Shown here in pieces: positions 4,658 to 12,486 of a stretch of DNA of 14,037 nt (positions are counted from its first letter, which is position 1; each line of letters starts with the position of its first letter). Source of the DNA: RGIG8748 sp045532255 (lineage in GTDB: Bacteria; Bacillota; Clostridia; UMGS1810). The position numbers were made by a program, and so were the translations under genes. The stretch lies in contig JAZSFO010000032.1 of the NCBI GenBank assembly GCA_045532255.1, positions 1-14,037 of the forward strand, written 5' to 3'. The notes under the pieces were generated by a model that saw only the letters and a program-made list of their open reading frames with translations, had not been told where the DNA came from and did no database searches.

Positions 4658-6574
4658 ATGCACAAAGACCATCCAACACACTCACACGAACACGGGCACT
4701 GCAGTTGTCACGATATGCACAACCACGAGCAGTGCTGTGACGATACACATTCCTGCGGATGCACACACCATAATCATACGGACTTTAAGTCAGACATTGT
4801 GACATACGCAGTATCATTAGGTTTATTTGTGATAAGCCTATTAACCGATGGAGGTTTATCTGCAATATTTGCAGTTATTGCGACATTGGTATGCGGTAAA
4901 AGCATATTTACTCAGGGAATAAAATCAATTTTTCATCTGCGTTTTGACGAAAACACGCTGATTGTTGTTGCTGCTCTTGCATCTATACTTCTAAGAGAAT
5001 ATTCCGAAGCATACATTGTAACTCTGCTCTTTGGCATCGGTGCCGCTTTGGAAGAATATGCGGTAAAGAAATCCCGAAAAGACATCGAAAGTCTGATAGA
5101 CCTTACAACAGATACAGCATTTAGTGAGCTTGGCGAAAAAATAGACCCCAAGAAAATAAAGGCAGGCGATACATTCCTTGTTAAACCAGGTGACAAGGTA
5201 TGTACAGATGCGGTAATCGTGAGCGGAAGTTCTTCGTTTGACACATCGGGAATAACGGGCGAAAGCATACCCTATGATTTGTCTGCACAAAGCATTGTGT
5301 ATTCGGGGTATATCAATATTTCCTCGTCTGTAATCTGCAGAGCGACAGCAGACTATGCATCTTCAACGGCATCAAAAATCAAGCATTATGTTGAGGAAGC
5401 CTCACACAGAAAGGCAAGCACAGAAAAATTTATTACAAAATTTGCTTCTATATATACACCCACTATAATAGGTCTTGCTATACTTCTTGCCGTGATACTT
5501 GCGGTATCGGGAATGACAAATATTGCGGAAGCTATAAGGCGTTGTCTTACATTTATGATAGCTTCGTGTCCGTGCTCTCTGGTGATAAGTATTCCCCTAT
5601 CCTACTATGCAGGGGTTGGTGCAATAAGCAAATACGGACTTCTTATAAAAGGCTCTCAGTACATCAACACTCTTGCAAGCGCCGATGCAATTGCATTTGA
5701 CAAGACGGGAACACTGACAAAGGGCGAATTATCTGTGGATGGCATCAAGCTGCTCGGGGATATAACAAAGGATACTGCCATAGCTTATGCAAAAGCTCTG
5801 GAAACACATTCGTCACACCCAATCGCACAGGCAATATGCAAGCATTATGACGGCGAATGTCCGTCTGCAGAGAATGTTAAAGAACAATTCGGCAAAGGCA
5901 TAACAGGTACAATTGACGGACACAGCATAGCTCTGGGAACGGCTGAATTCATCGGCGGTGACGGACTTGAAGACGGTATATATCTTTCAATTGACGGCAA
6001 GGTGCAGGCAGTAATAGAGATATCGGACAGCATGAAAGACGATGCGTTTGATATGATATCTCAGCTAAAGGCAATTGGAATAAAAGACATCTATATGCTC
6101 TCGGGAGACAGCGAAAGCAAGGTGAAAGAGCTTTGCAAAAAGCTCGGGGGTATTGAAGGCTTTGGCAGACTGATGCCCATTGAAAAGGCTGACATAATAG
6201 AAAAGCTCAAGAAAGAGCACAAAGCTGTGATATTTGCAGGCGACGGTGTAAACGATGCTCCGTCACTTGCCAAAGCAGACTTCTCCATATCCATAGGAAG
6301 CGGAAGCTCGCTTGCTCTGGAAACAGGCGACGCAACGCTTATGGCAACGGGGCTTTGTTCAATACCCAAGAGCATAAAAAAAGCCAGACAAACAATGCGG
6401 ACAATATATACCAACATAGTGATTTCGCTGGCAATAAAAATGGCAGTGCTTGTTCTGGCATCAATCGGTATTGCACCGATATGGCTGGCTGTATTTGCCG
6501 ATGTGGGTGTTCTTATAATAACAGTATTAAACTCCCTATCTATTCTTCCAATTCAAAATAGCTCAAAGGGTTGA
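4658..6574 (+). CDS. cadA: P1B-type heavy-metal-transporting ATPase (Zn/Cd/Pb)
   Basis: A 638-residue membrane pump that exports metal at the cost of ATP. Visible motifs are TGES (200-203, actuator), CPC (304-306, membrane metal site), DKTGTLT from D348 (phosphorylated Asp), SSHP (nucleotide-binding domain) and GDGVNDAP near the C-terminal end. D615 in the last membrane helix, in FADVGVLIITVLNSL, fits the P1B-2 Zn/Cd/Pb group. The usual N-terminal HMA domain is absent. Instead the first 40 residues contain 13 His and 6 Cys. The ATG at 4658 follows GGAAAGGAAA. It is co-transcribed with the repressor. The last 35 bases overlap the convergent spoIIQ gene, and no terminator lies between them. Confidence 0.95.
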   Translation: MHKDHPTHSHEHGHCSCHDMHNHEQCCDDTHSCGCTHHNHTDFKSDIVTYAVSLGLFVISLLTDGGLSAIFAVIATLVCGKSIFTQGIKSIFHLRFDENTLIVVAALASILLREYSEAYIVTLLFGIGAALEEYAVKKSRKDIESLIDLTTDTAFSELGEKIDPKKIKAGDTFLVKPGDKVCTDAVIVSGSSSFDTSGITGESIPYDLSAQSIVYSGYINISSSVICRATADYASSTASKIKHYVEEASHRKASTEKFITKFASIYTPTIIGLAILLAVILAVSGMTNIAEAIRRCLTFMIASCPCSLVISIPLSYYAGVGAISKYGLLIKGSQYINTLASADAIAFDKTGTLTKGELSVDGIKLLGDITKDTAIAYAKALETHSSHPIAQAICKHYDGECPSAENVKEQFGKGITGTIDGHSIALGTAEFIGGDGLEDGIYLSIDGKVQAVIEISDSMKDDAFDMISQLKAIGIKDIYMLSGDSESKVKELCKKLGGIEGFGRLMPIEKADIIEKLKKEHKAVIFAGDGVNDAPSLAKADFSISIGSGSSLALETGDATLMATGLCSIPKSIKKARQTMRTIYTNIVISLAIKMAVLVLASIGIAPIWLAVFADVGVLIITVLNSLSILPIQNSSKG

Positions 6575-7217
6575 CATATGTGCCGTCCGACTTAAGCTCA
6601 AAGTGAAGATGAGTCTCGGCAATTGTTTCAAAGAGGGTGGTGTCTCCTACTGTGGAGATTTGCTGTCCTCTTTTTACTTCTGCTCCTTTTTCTGTCATGC
6701 CGAAGGTTGCAAGGTTTGAATATATTCCGACAAGCCCATCACCGTGGTCTACGGCAATGGTATAGCCGTGACGAAAATCCTCATACATTTCCATTACCGT
6801 TCCGTCCGCTATCGCCCTGACCTCCGCACCAAAGGGTGCACTTATATCTATTGCGGTATGAAGTCTCCAGTCATCAAGTGTCTCGGAATAAAGAGGCATC
6901 TTGTCTGAGAATTCCAAAAGCAATCCGCCGTCGCACGGGGCAATCCACTCCTGAGGTTCCGAAATAATTTCTTCATTTATTGCCGAGGCAGGTACGGTTT
7001 CCTCTTCTTCATCGCTCTCAACAAAGGCAATATCCTCTTCTTCACTTTCTACAAATTCTGCTCTGTTTATTTCCTCTGCGGGTTCATCCATGAGGATAAT
7101 TGCAACGGTAATTGTAATGATAAATACCAACACGCACACTCCCGCAAGTGCGGCAAATGTCCATCTTTCCTTTGATTTACTTTCTTTTCCGTATCCAGAA
7201 ACATACTGTTTTTTCAT
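6540..7217 (-). CDS. spoIIQ: M23/LytM-domain sporulation protein, SpoIIQ-like
   Basis: A 225-residue protein with an N-terminal membrane anchor (residues 19-42), an acidic linker with a repeated FVES(E/D)EE motif (55-73), and a C-terminal M23 domain. H120 and D124 of HTAID and H203/H205 of THLHFEL are present, so the zinc site looks intact, as in clostridial SpoIIQ and unlike B. subtilis SpoIIQ, which lacks part of it. SpoIIQ sits in the forespore membrane and joins SpoIIIAH across the engulfment space. The symbol rests on the adjacent upstream spoIID, the same order as in B. subtilis. The ribosome binding site AAAGGACTGAGG precedes the ATG at 7217. A generic M23 peptidase is the alternative. 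Confidence 0.85.
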   Translation of the reverse strand: MKKQYVSGYGKESKSKERWTFAALAGVCVLVFIITITVAIILMDEPAEEINRAEFVESEEEDIAFVESDEEEETVPASAINEEIISEPQEWIAPCDGGLLLEFSDKMPLYSETLDDWRLHTAIDISAPFGAEVRAIADGTVMEMYEDFRHGYTIAVDHGDGLVGIYSNLATFGMTEKGAEVKRGQQISTVGDTTLFETIAETHLHFELKSDGTYVNPLSYFELEE

Positions 7218-7282
7218 AAATCCTCAGTCCTTTCGCAATTGCGAGTAATTTACGGATTTATTTTTTCCTTTGAATACGGATT

Positions 7283-8233
7283 TTATTCCAAATAAGCAAA
7301 TTCTATGCCCGAATAGTATTTTGTGAGAATTTTGTCGTAGGTCATTCCCTCCTTGGCACAATAATTTGCTCCATACTGGCTCATACCGACACCGTGGCCG
7401 TATCCTCGAACATTAAACACTATACTGTTTTCGCAGGGAATAATATCAAAGTATGCTGACCTCAAAGAAAAAAGTGTACGAAGCTGTGTACCCTTTATAA
7501 CCTTATCCCCTATACATACGGTTGCAACCGCACCGCCCTCGCTCCGTGTAACCTCGCCGATGATACCGCCATCAAAGCTCACACCGCACTCTTTGGAAAG
7601 GGTCTGCTTAAACTTATCCATTGGTATCTCAACGCTTGTTTCATACTTGGGTGCAAGGTCATCGCCCTTGCTTTCCACACTTTTGAGATAAGCAACATCT
7701 GTACCCCACACATCGCCTGCATTTTCAGTTCGTCCGCCTGCTATTGCATGAAAAACCGCCTTTATGGGTTCGCCCTTGTACACCGCTATGATGTCTCGGG
7801 TCTCCGAAACTGCTTTTTTGCATTTTTCAAAATACAAGCTCGCATTTTTGCCCCATTTGGCTTTGGCTTCTTCCTCCGATACATATGCCTGACAATGACT
7901 GCTGTCGGTACATACGGATGCACCCTTATGCTTGTCTTTGTCACCCTCGGAATTCATCTTCTGTGCCATATAGGTTCTCGCCGCAACAGCCTGTGCCTTA
8001 AGTGCCTCAAGCTCAAATTCTGCAGGCATCTCCGCCATGAGAACACCGAGAATATATTCCTCTCTGTCCATGGTGACAACTTTGTCTGCTGATGCAAGAT
8101 ATACATCTGTTTCCGCACCTGTTTTTGCCTGTATATTTTGCTTATCGCCATCAACAAAGGCGGCATTGAGACACAAGGGTAAAAGTATTATTAAGACTGT
8201 CAAAATTGCTATCCAGAAAAATATATATTTCAA
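7283..8233 (-). CDS. spoIID: Stage II sporulation protein D (lytic transglycosylase)
   Basis: A 316-residue SpoIID/LytB-family protein with an N-terminal signal anchor (MKYIFFWIAILTVLIILLPL). Diagnostic segments are EYILGVLMAEMPAEFELEAL with KAQAVAARTYM, which holds the catalytic-region Glu, and the C-terminal RGYGHGVGMSQYGANYCA with YYSGIEF. SpoIID cleaves glycan strands of septal peptidoglycan during engulfment in the mother cell. The longest frame starts at a TTG at 8245, but that codon overlaps the ribosome binding site GAGGTGG (8243-8237). I therefore choose the TTG at 8233. spoIIQ follows after 65 bases on the same strand. I could not make out a convincing sigma-E promoter. Confidence 0.92.
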   Translation of the reverse strand: MKYIFFWIAILTVLIILLPLCLNAAFVDGDKQNIQAKTGAETDVYLASADKVVTMDREEYILGVLMAEMPAEFELEALKAQAVAARTYMAQKMNSEGDKDKHKGASVCTDSSHCQAYVSEEEAKAKWGKNASLYFEKCKKAVSETRDIIAVYKGEPIKAVFHAIAGGRTENAGDVWGTDVAYLKSVESKGDDLAPKYETSVEIPMDKFKQTLSKECGVSFDGGIIGEVTRSEGGAVATVCIGDKVIKGTQLRTLFSLRSAYFDIIPCENSIVFNVRGYGHGVGMSQYGANYCAKEGMTYDKILTKYYSGIEFAYLE

Positions 8234-8302
8234 AATCCACCTCAAATTATCTATAAATCATCCGAAAAACCATGTTCTTTTTATACTAATATATAAATTT
8301 GT

Positions 8303-8366
8303 GTAAAATAATATACCATAATTACAGGCCTTTTTAACGGCTTGCAATTATGGTATATTATTTTAC
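8303..8366. terminator. Long 28-bp-arm hairpin between the pseudokinase and spoIID genes
   Basis: The arms 8303-8330 and 8339-8366 pair over 28 positions with one mismatch and one G-T pair around an 8-base loop (TTTTTAAC). The outer 21 pairs are AT-rich and perfect. It lies 11 bases after the pseudokinase stop and probably ends that minus-strand transcript. The arms are longer than is usual for an intrinsic terminator, so a small palindromic insertion is also possible. Confidence 0.75.
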
Positions 8367-8377
8367 ATACTTTGTTT

Positions 8378-9910
8378 TTATTCTTTTGTAAGGCTGTATG
8401 TCTTTCCGTCAGCAAAGCAATACACATCTATACCGTTTGCCGAGGGTTCTATTACCCATTGTTTTTTCCAGCTTTGCATATCGTCGCTATGATAGTGCAT
8501 GCCGTCCTTAAGCTTAAAATATGCACCTTTTCCAAACGGAATATTATATTTACTCCTGCGTGTTCCGTCTACAACGGCATACTCAAGATAATGACCGTCA
8601 TCATCTGCATATCTGCCCAGAATATCATCATATTCCATACTTTCATTATCGGCACAAAGCCACTTAAGACACAATTCAAACTGTTTTTCGCTGTCTCCGT
8701 AGTCACCAAGTTCCGAAAAAATACTCATTGCCTTTGCATAGCTTCCGCCGTCTGCAAGCTCACTTGCCATAGAATATTTACACTCCGTCTCCATGTCGGT
8801 GTCTCCGAGAAATGCAAATATCTCCAGTGCCTCTTCATAATCGCCCTTGCGGTACAGCTCCATAGCACTGTCGTACCGATGCTCTCTTAATTTCTGCTCT
8901 GCCTTGCCACCGTCCTGTTCCGCTACGGATGAAATTATCGCCATTGCTTCATCGGTCTTGCCATCGGCCCTTAGTGCATCCGCCTTGATGAGAAGAGCTT
9001 CGTTTCTTCGCTCCGAAGCATCCTCGTAGCCCAGCTTTGCCAAAGCGCTGTACAGTTCTATTGCATCATCGGTTTTGCCGTCTTTCAGGAATTTGCCCGC
9101 CTGCTCATAGTCGCACTTATAAACCATGATTGACGAATCCTTGTACCAGTCAATATCTGCAAACATCTGTCTTGCATCGCTGAACTTGTCATCCCGCAGC
9201 TTACGCTCGGCGCGGACATACAAATCGTTATAATGAAGATTAAACCCAAAAACGATGGCGGCAGACACAATGAGTCCCAATATAACCCCATACAATATAT
9301 TCTTTTTATTGGAACAGCTCTCAGGCATCGGTTCGGGTTTTGATTCTGTTTGAACATCCTTCTGAAAACTTCCGCTTTGAAGTCTCATAAGCTCCTCCAT
9401 CATTTCCGAAAGGGTGCTGTATCTTCGCTCCGTGTCATATTCGCATGCCCTTAGTATAATGGCGGAAAGTGCCGCATCAGCACTAGACGGTGCCGACACC
9501 CTCTGTCCGCTCATTCGTATATTATATGCCTCGGATGCGCTTTCAAAATCCATCTCTTTACGAAACGGTTCCAGACCGCCGTTCATAAGTCTGTACATGA
9601 TTGTGCCAAGTGAATAAACAACTGCAGCCTCGCCTGAGACACCCCTCAGAAGTTCGGGAGCCGTATATAACTGTATCGGCGATGTGAACTCTCCGTCATT
9701 TAGCACAGGCAGTGTAACAAGGCTTAATCCAAGCTCGCCGCCCTCCGACACTGTAATATCCTTGGGGGTAAGAACAAGGTGATTTATACCCATATTCCTA
9801 TAGGAAATAAGGGTACGGCACACATCAATACCAAGTCTTACTGTAGCCTCTCTTGTTGAATATGTATTCATGCAGTCTATAAGTCTTTGTGATTTAGGGA
9901 GTGTATCCAT
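8378..9910 (-). CDS. Membrane-anchored pseudokinase-like protein with TPR repeats
   Basis: A 510-residue protein. Residues 20-177 match only the C-lobe of a Ser/Thr kinase: HLVLTPKDI (44-52) stands where HRDxKPxNI should be, YTAPELL (82-88) is the APE motif, VYSLGTIMYRLMNG (98-111) is the helix F region, and ERRYSTLSEMMEEL follows. The N-lobe with the ATP loop and Lys is absent, and both catalytic Asp residues (HRD, DFG) are lost, so kinase activity is unlikely. A membrane helix at about 204-223 is followed by tandem TPR-like helices (about 230-430) with repeats such as GDYEEALEIFAFLGD and GSYAKAMSIFSELGD, and a C-terminal extension. The start is convincing: ATG 9910 behind GAGAGG with a good promoter. 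The likely role is a scaffold or sensor facing the outside through its TPR part; this is inference. Confidence 0.8.
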   Translation of the reverse strand: MDTLPKSQRLIDCMNTYSTREATVRLGIDVCRTLISYRNMGINHLVLTPKDITVSEGGELGLSLVTLPVLNDGEFTSPIQLYTAPELLRGVSGEAAVVYSLGTIMYRLMNGGLEPFRKEMDFESASEAYNIRMSGQRVSAPSSADAALSAIILRACEYDTERRYSTLSEMMEELMRLQSGSFQKDVQTESKPEPMPESCSNKKNILYGVILGLIVSAAIVFGFNLHYNDLYVRAERKLRDDKFSDARQMFADIDWYKDSSIMVYKCDYEQAGKFLKDGKTDDAIELYSALAKLGYEDASERRNEALLIKADALRADGKTDEAMAIISSVAEQDGGKAEQKLREHRYDSAMELYRKGDYEEALEIFAFLGDTDMETECKYSMASELADGGSYAKAMSIFSELGDYGDSEKQFELCLKWLCADNESMEYDDILGRYADDDGHYLEYAVVDGTRRSKYNIPFGKGAYFKLKDGMHYHSDDMQSWKKQWVIEPSANGIDVYCFADGKTYSLTKE

Positions 9911-9939
9911 ATTTATACCTCTCAGTTTTATTTATTTTA

Positions 9940-9968
9940 AGTATACAATATTTTTGAAAGGAAATCAA
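9940..9968 (-). promoter_or_regulatory. Sigma-A promoter of the pseudokinase gene
   Basis: Minus-strand TTGATT (9968-9963), a 17-bp spacer and TATACT (9945-9940), about 30 bases before the ATG. Confidence 0.7.
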
Positions 9969-9984
9969 TATTTAATATTTCGAC

Positions 9985-10013
9985 TTGTATTTTAGGGGAT
10001 TTTGTATTAGAAT
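9985..10013 (+). promoter_or_regulatory. Probable promoter of the M18 aminopeptidase gene
   Basis: TTGTAT (9985-9990), a 17-bp spacer and TAGAAT (10008-10013). A TATAAT at 10021 is also present but has no -35 at the right distance. Confidence 0.5.
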
Positions 10014-10043
10014 ATATGTATATAATTTACGGAGGTTTTGTAT

Positions 10044-11402
10044 ATGGAAAAGACTAATTCCTGGGAAAAGCTTGAAAATAATAAGGTTATGGATTTCTGC
10101 GACGGATACATTGACTATCTTAATTTATCAAAGACAGAAAGACTTGCGGTAGAGAATTCTGTTAGGCTTGCAGAAGAAGCCGGCTTTGTGCCCTTTGAAA
10201 GCAAGTCATCTCTTAAATGCGGTGACAGAGTTTACTATATCAACAGAGGAAAAAATGTTGTTCTGGCTGTTATCGGCTCAAACCCTATCGAAGACGGAAC
10301 ATCTATCGTTGCCGCCCACATTGACAGTCCGAGACTCGACTTAAAGCCAAATCCGCTTTATGAGGACTCCAACATGGCACTTTTCAAAACACATTATTAC
10401 GGCGGAATAAAAAAATATCAATGGACTGCAATTCCGCTTTCGCTCATAGGTGTGGTTGTAAAGGCTGACGGCTCTGTAATAAATGTAAACATAGGCGAAA
10501 ATGAAGGCGACCCTGTTTTTACCGTAACAGACCTTTTGCCCCATCTTGCTCAGGAACAGATGGTAAAGAAGCTGTCCGAGGCTTTTACGGGTGAGGACCT
10601 GAACATCCTTATAGGCTCCAAGCCCTCTTCGCGCGAAAAGGATAAGTACAAGGAAAATATAGCAAATATACTTAAGGAAAAATATAACATTGACGAGGAA
10701 GACTTTGCAAGTGCAGAGCTTGAGCTTGTGCCCGGGTTCAAGGCGGTATCGGTGGGACTTGACCGCTCTATGGTTGGTTCTTACGGTCAGGACGACAGAG
10801 TATGCGGTTATACTGCACTAAAGGCAATACTTGAAACAGCTTCCCCCGCCCGCACATCCATTTGTTTCCTTGCCGACAAGGAAGAAATCGGAAGCATGGG
10901 TAACACGGGTATGCAATCAAGATTTTTTGAAAACTTCCTTGCAGAGATGATTTACAAAATCAAGGGCGAATACAATGACCTTTATTTGAGAAGATGCCTG
11001 TCATCATCAATATGTCTTTCGTCCGATGTTGCAGCGGCTATGGACCCCAACTACAAATCCGTATCCGAGCCTATGAACTGCGCATACATGGGACACGGAA
11101 TCGCCATCTGCAAATATACGGGTGCACGCGGAAAGTCCTCTACATCCGATGCCTCGGCTGAGTATGTGGGTCTCATACGCAAAATCCTTACCGAAAACAA
11201 TGTTGACTGGCAGATATGCGAGCTTGGAAGAGTAGATCTTGGCGGCGGCGGAACAGTTGCGCAGTACATTGCAAACCTTGATGTTGACACTATAGACATG
11301 GGTGTGGGACTTCTGTCCATGCACTCACCGTTTGAGATTGCAAGCAAAGCAGACATATACAGTGCTTTTCTGGCATACAAGGCTTTCTACGATTACAGAT
11401 GA
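10044..11402 (+). CDS. M18-family zinc aminopeptidase
   Basis: A 452-residue dinuclear-zinc aminopeptidase of the aspartyl-aminopeptidase-like M18 family, cytoplasmic, acting in peptide turnover. The metal-binding and catalytic segments appear in the family order: AAHIDSPRLDLKP (first His ligand and following Asp), GQDDRVCGY (bridging Asp), ADKEEIGSMG (catalytic and ligand Glu), SSDVAAAMDPNY (Asp) and MHSPFEIAS (last His). Length matches the family. The start is the ATG at 10044, 8 bases after GGAGG, and not the TTG at 10038. It is transcribed divergently from the pseudokinase gene. No clear terminator follows. Confidence 0.95.
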   Translation: MEKTNSWEKLENNKVMDFCDGYIDYLNLSKTERLAVENSVRLAEEAGFVPFESKSSLKCGDRVYYINRGKNVVLAVIGSNPIEDGTSIVAAHIDSPRLDLKPNPLYEDSNMALFKTHYYGGIKKYQWTAIPLSLIGVVVKADGSVINVNIGENEGDPVFTVTDLLPHLAQEQMVKKLSEAFTGEDLNILIGSKPSSREKDKYKENIANILKEKYNIDEEDFASAELELVPGFKAVSVGLDRSMVGSYGQDDRVCGYTALKAILETASPARTSICFLADKEEIGSMGNTGMQSRFFENFLAEMIYKIKGEYNDLYLRRCLSSSICLSSDVAAAMDPNYKSVSEPMNCAYMGHGIAICKYTGARGKSSTSDASAEYVGLIRKILTENNVDWQICELGRVDLGGGGTVAQYIANLDVDTIDMGVGLLSMHSPFEIASKADIYSAFLAYKAFYDYR

Positions 11403-11405
11403 TAT

Positions 11406-11434
11406 GAGCACACGGAAGTTAAACCCAGCATGGT
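11406..11434 (+). other. 5S rRNA-like fragment
   Basis: Directly after the M18 stop, ACACGGAAGTTAA (11410-11422) equals the highly conserved helix III/loop B segment of bacterial 5S rRNA, and ACCCAGC and ATGGT follow in the 5S order with a short gap. Neither the 5' part nor the 3' arm of 5S is present, so at most this is a relic. Chance cannot be fully excluded. Confidence 0.4.
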
Positions 11435-11554
11435 TTTAAGATGACAATTTCGGTCAATACTGCATAAAATCTTTTGAAAATACTTTAGTATTCCCTGCAA
11501 AATTTTATTTGTCTTGACACAAAATTGACTATCTTAAAACTCTTCGACCTTAAA

Positions 11555-11583
11555 TGCATAAAATTCAGTGAAATTTTTATGCA
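11555..11583. repeat. Hairpin in the gap downstream of the M18 gene
   Basis: TGCATAAAA (11555-11563) pairs with TTTTATGCA (11575-11583) across an 11-base loop. There is no T-run after it on the plus strand. On the minus strand it lies after the stop of the 265-residue gene. Role unknown. The rest of 11435-11620 holds no gene that I can support. Confidence 0.5.
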
Positions 11584-11620
11584 GAGGACGACAAATGAAA
11601 ACTATGCAAATTTCAAAAAT

Positions 11621-12418
11621 TTAAGGCATACGGGGTTCGACTCCCGTGTGCTTAACAAAATACTGACCTTCGGGTGCGAGCTTTACGGAAACAAACCAAT
11701 AACCATTACTGTACACACTGCAATCGGGTGCGTTTTCAAAAGGATTGGCATCAGATTTTGCGGCAAGAACCATTGTTTGCTCCCCGTCAAAGCCAATAAG
11801 AACCTCGGCGCATATATCAAATATTTTGCGCGGAAGCAAATGCATGAGAGATGATATATCGGTTGGGAGCTTATCCTCTGCCATTACAAACCATTCAAAT
11901 CCCCCGGGGAGTTTTTTGGGTGTGCTTTGAAGATTAGAGCGTAATTTATTTACAGACATAATGGCATTATGATACGCCTCCCAATCCGCGTTTTGCGGTA
12001 TGCGGTCTGCGATTTCTCTTGCCCTGATAACCGAGGGGTCTGTTACACCTTTTTGACCGATGCTTCCGTACACATCCCAGAAAAGTCTGCCAAAACCGAC
12101 AGACAGGATGCATCCCCGCTCTTTCTCAAAAAGCACAAAGGTATCTATATCACTCGGATTGTAACCGCAAAAGGCAAGACTGTTTTCGCTAATTTCCACC
12201 TCTCCCCATGCCGTTTTTCCCTTAAATTCCGCTGTATCGGCCACAACGGGCGGATTTGACGGCTTCAGGGAGCTCATAAGCATCAGCTTGCAGATGCCGG
12301 CTTCTGTCTTCTCTTCCATACTGATGCTGTATTTTAGCTTAAAGTTTCTTCCAAGAGATATGTATTCGACTGCACCTGTTATGTTTTTTTGAAACGGGCG
12401 CATAATTACAGTTTCCAT
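11621..12418 (-). CDS. Hypothetical protein of 265 residues
   Basis: I do not recognise this family. The protein is soluble, with no signal peptide or membrane segment. The N-terminal half (METVIMRPFQKNITGAVEYI) looks beta-rich. The middle has TDPSVIRAREIADRIPQNAD followed by a helical segment. The C-terminus has GYWFVSVKLAPEGQYF, then a tail, VKHTGVEPRMP, encoded by the tRNA-like hairpin, so the tail may be a recent extension. The ATG at 12418 follows TGGAGTGAG. Codon use and base composition match the neighbouring core genes. It is divergent from the RNA methyltransferase gene, with 68 bases between the starts. Confidence 0.75.
   Translation of the reverse strand: METVIMRPFQKNITGAVEYISLGRNFKLKYSISMEEKTEAGICKLMLMSSLKPSNPPVVADTAEFKGKTAWGEVEISENSLAFCGYNPSDIDTFVLFEKERGCILSVGFGRLFWDVYGSIGQKGVTDPSVIRAREIADRIPQNADWEAYHNAIMSVNKLRSNLQSTPKKLPGGFEWFVMAEDKLPTDISSLMHLLPRKIFDICAEVLIGFDGEQTMVLAAKSDANPFENAPDCSVYSNGYWFVSVKLAPEGQYFVKHTGVEPRMP
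11626..11651 (+). other. tRNA T-arm-like hairpin at the end of the 265-residue gene
   Basis: GCATACGGG (11626-11634) and CCCGTGTGC (11643-11651) form a 9-bp stem with one G-T pair around GTTCGACT, which contains the universal T-loop sequence GTTCGA. The loop is 8 bases instead of 7 and no other tRNA part is upstream, so this is not an intact tRNA. It encodes the last residues (KHTGVEPR) of the overlapping minus-strand gene. Confidence 0.4.
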
Positions 12419-12486
12419 TTTCTCACTCCAAGTCTTTTTTGTACATACTTATGTCGGATATAAAAAAATTATTTGTCTATTAGAGG

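Noticed and set aside
7218..7282. Sigma-F promoter for spoIIQ
   Set aside because: Expected from B. subtilis, but no -35/-10 pair with a convincing match could be read in the short gap; spoIIQ may be co-transcribed with spoIID.
8342..8890. 182-residue plus-strand frame
   Set aside because: Antisense to the TPR part of the pseudokinase gene, with no ribosome binding site or recognisable motif.
11514..11545. TTGACA at 11514 as a promoter
   Set aside because: No -10 box at 16-18 bp and no gene follows on that strand.
11626..11651. Complete tRNA gene
   Set aside because: Only a T-arm-like hairpin with an 8-base loop is present; no acceptor, D-arm or anticodon arm can be found upstream.
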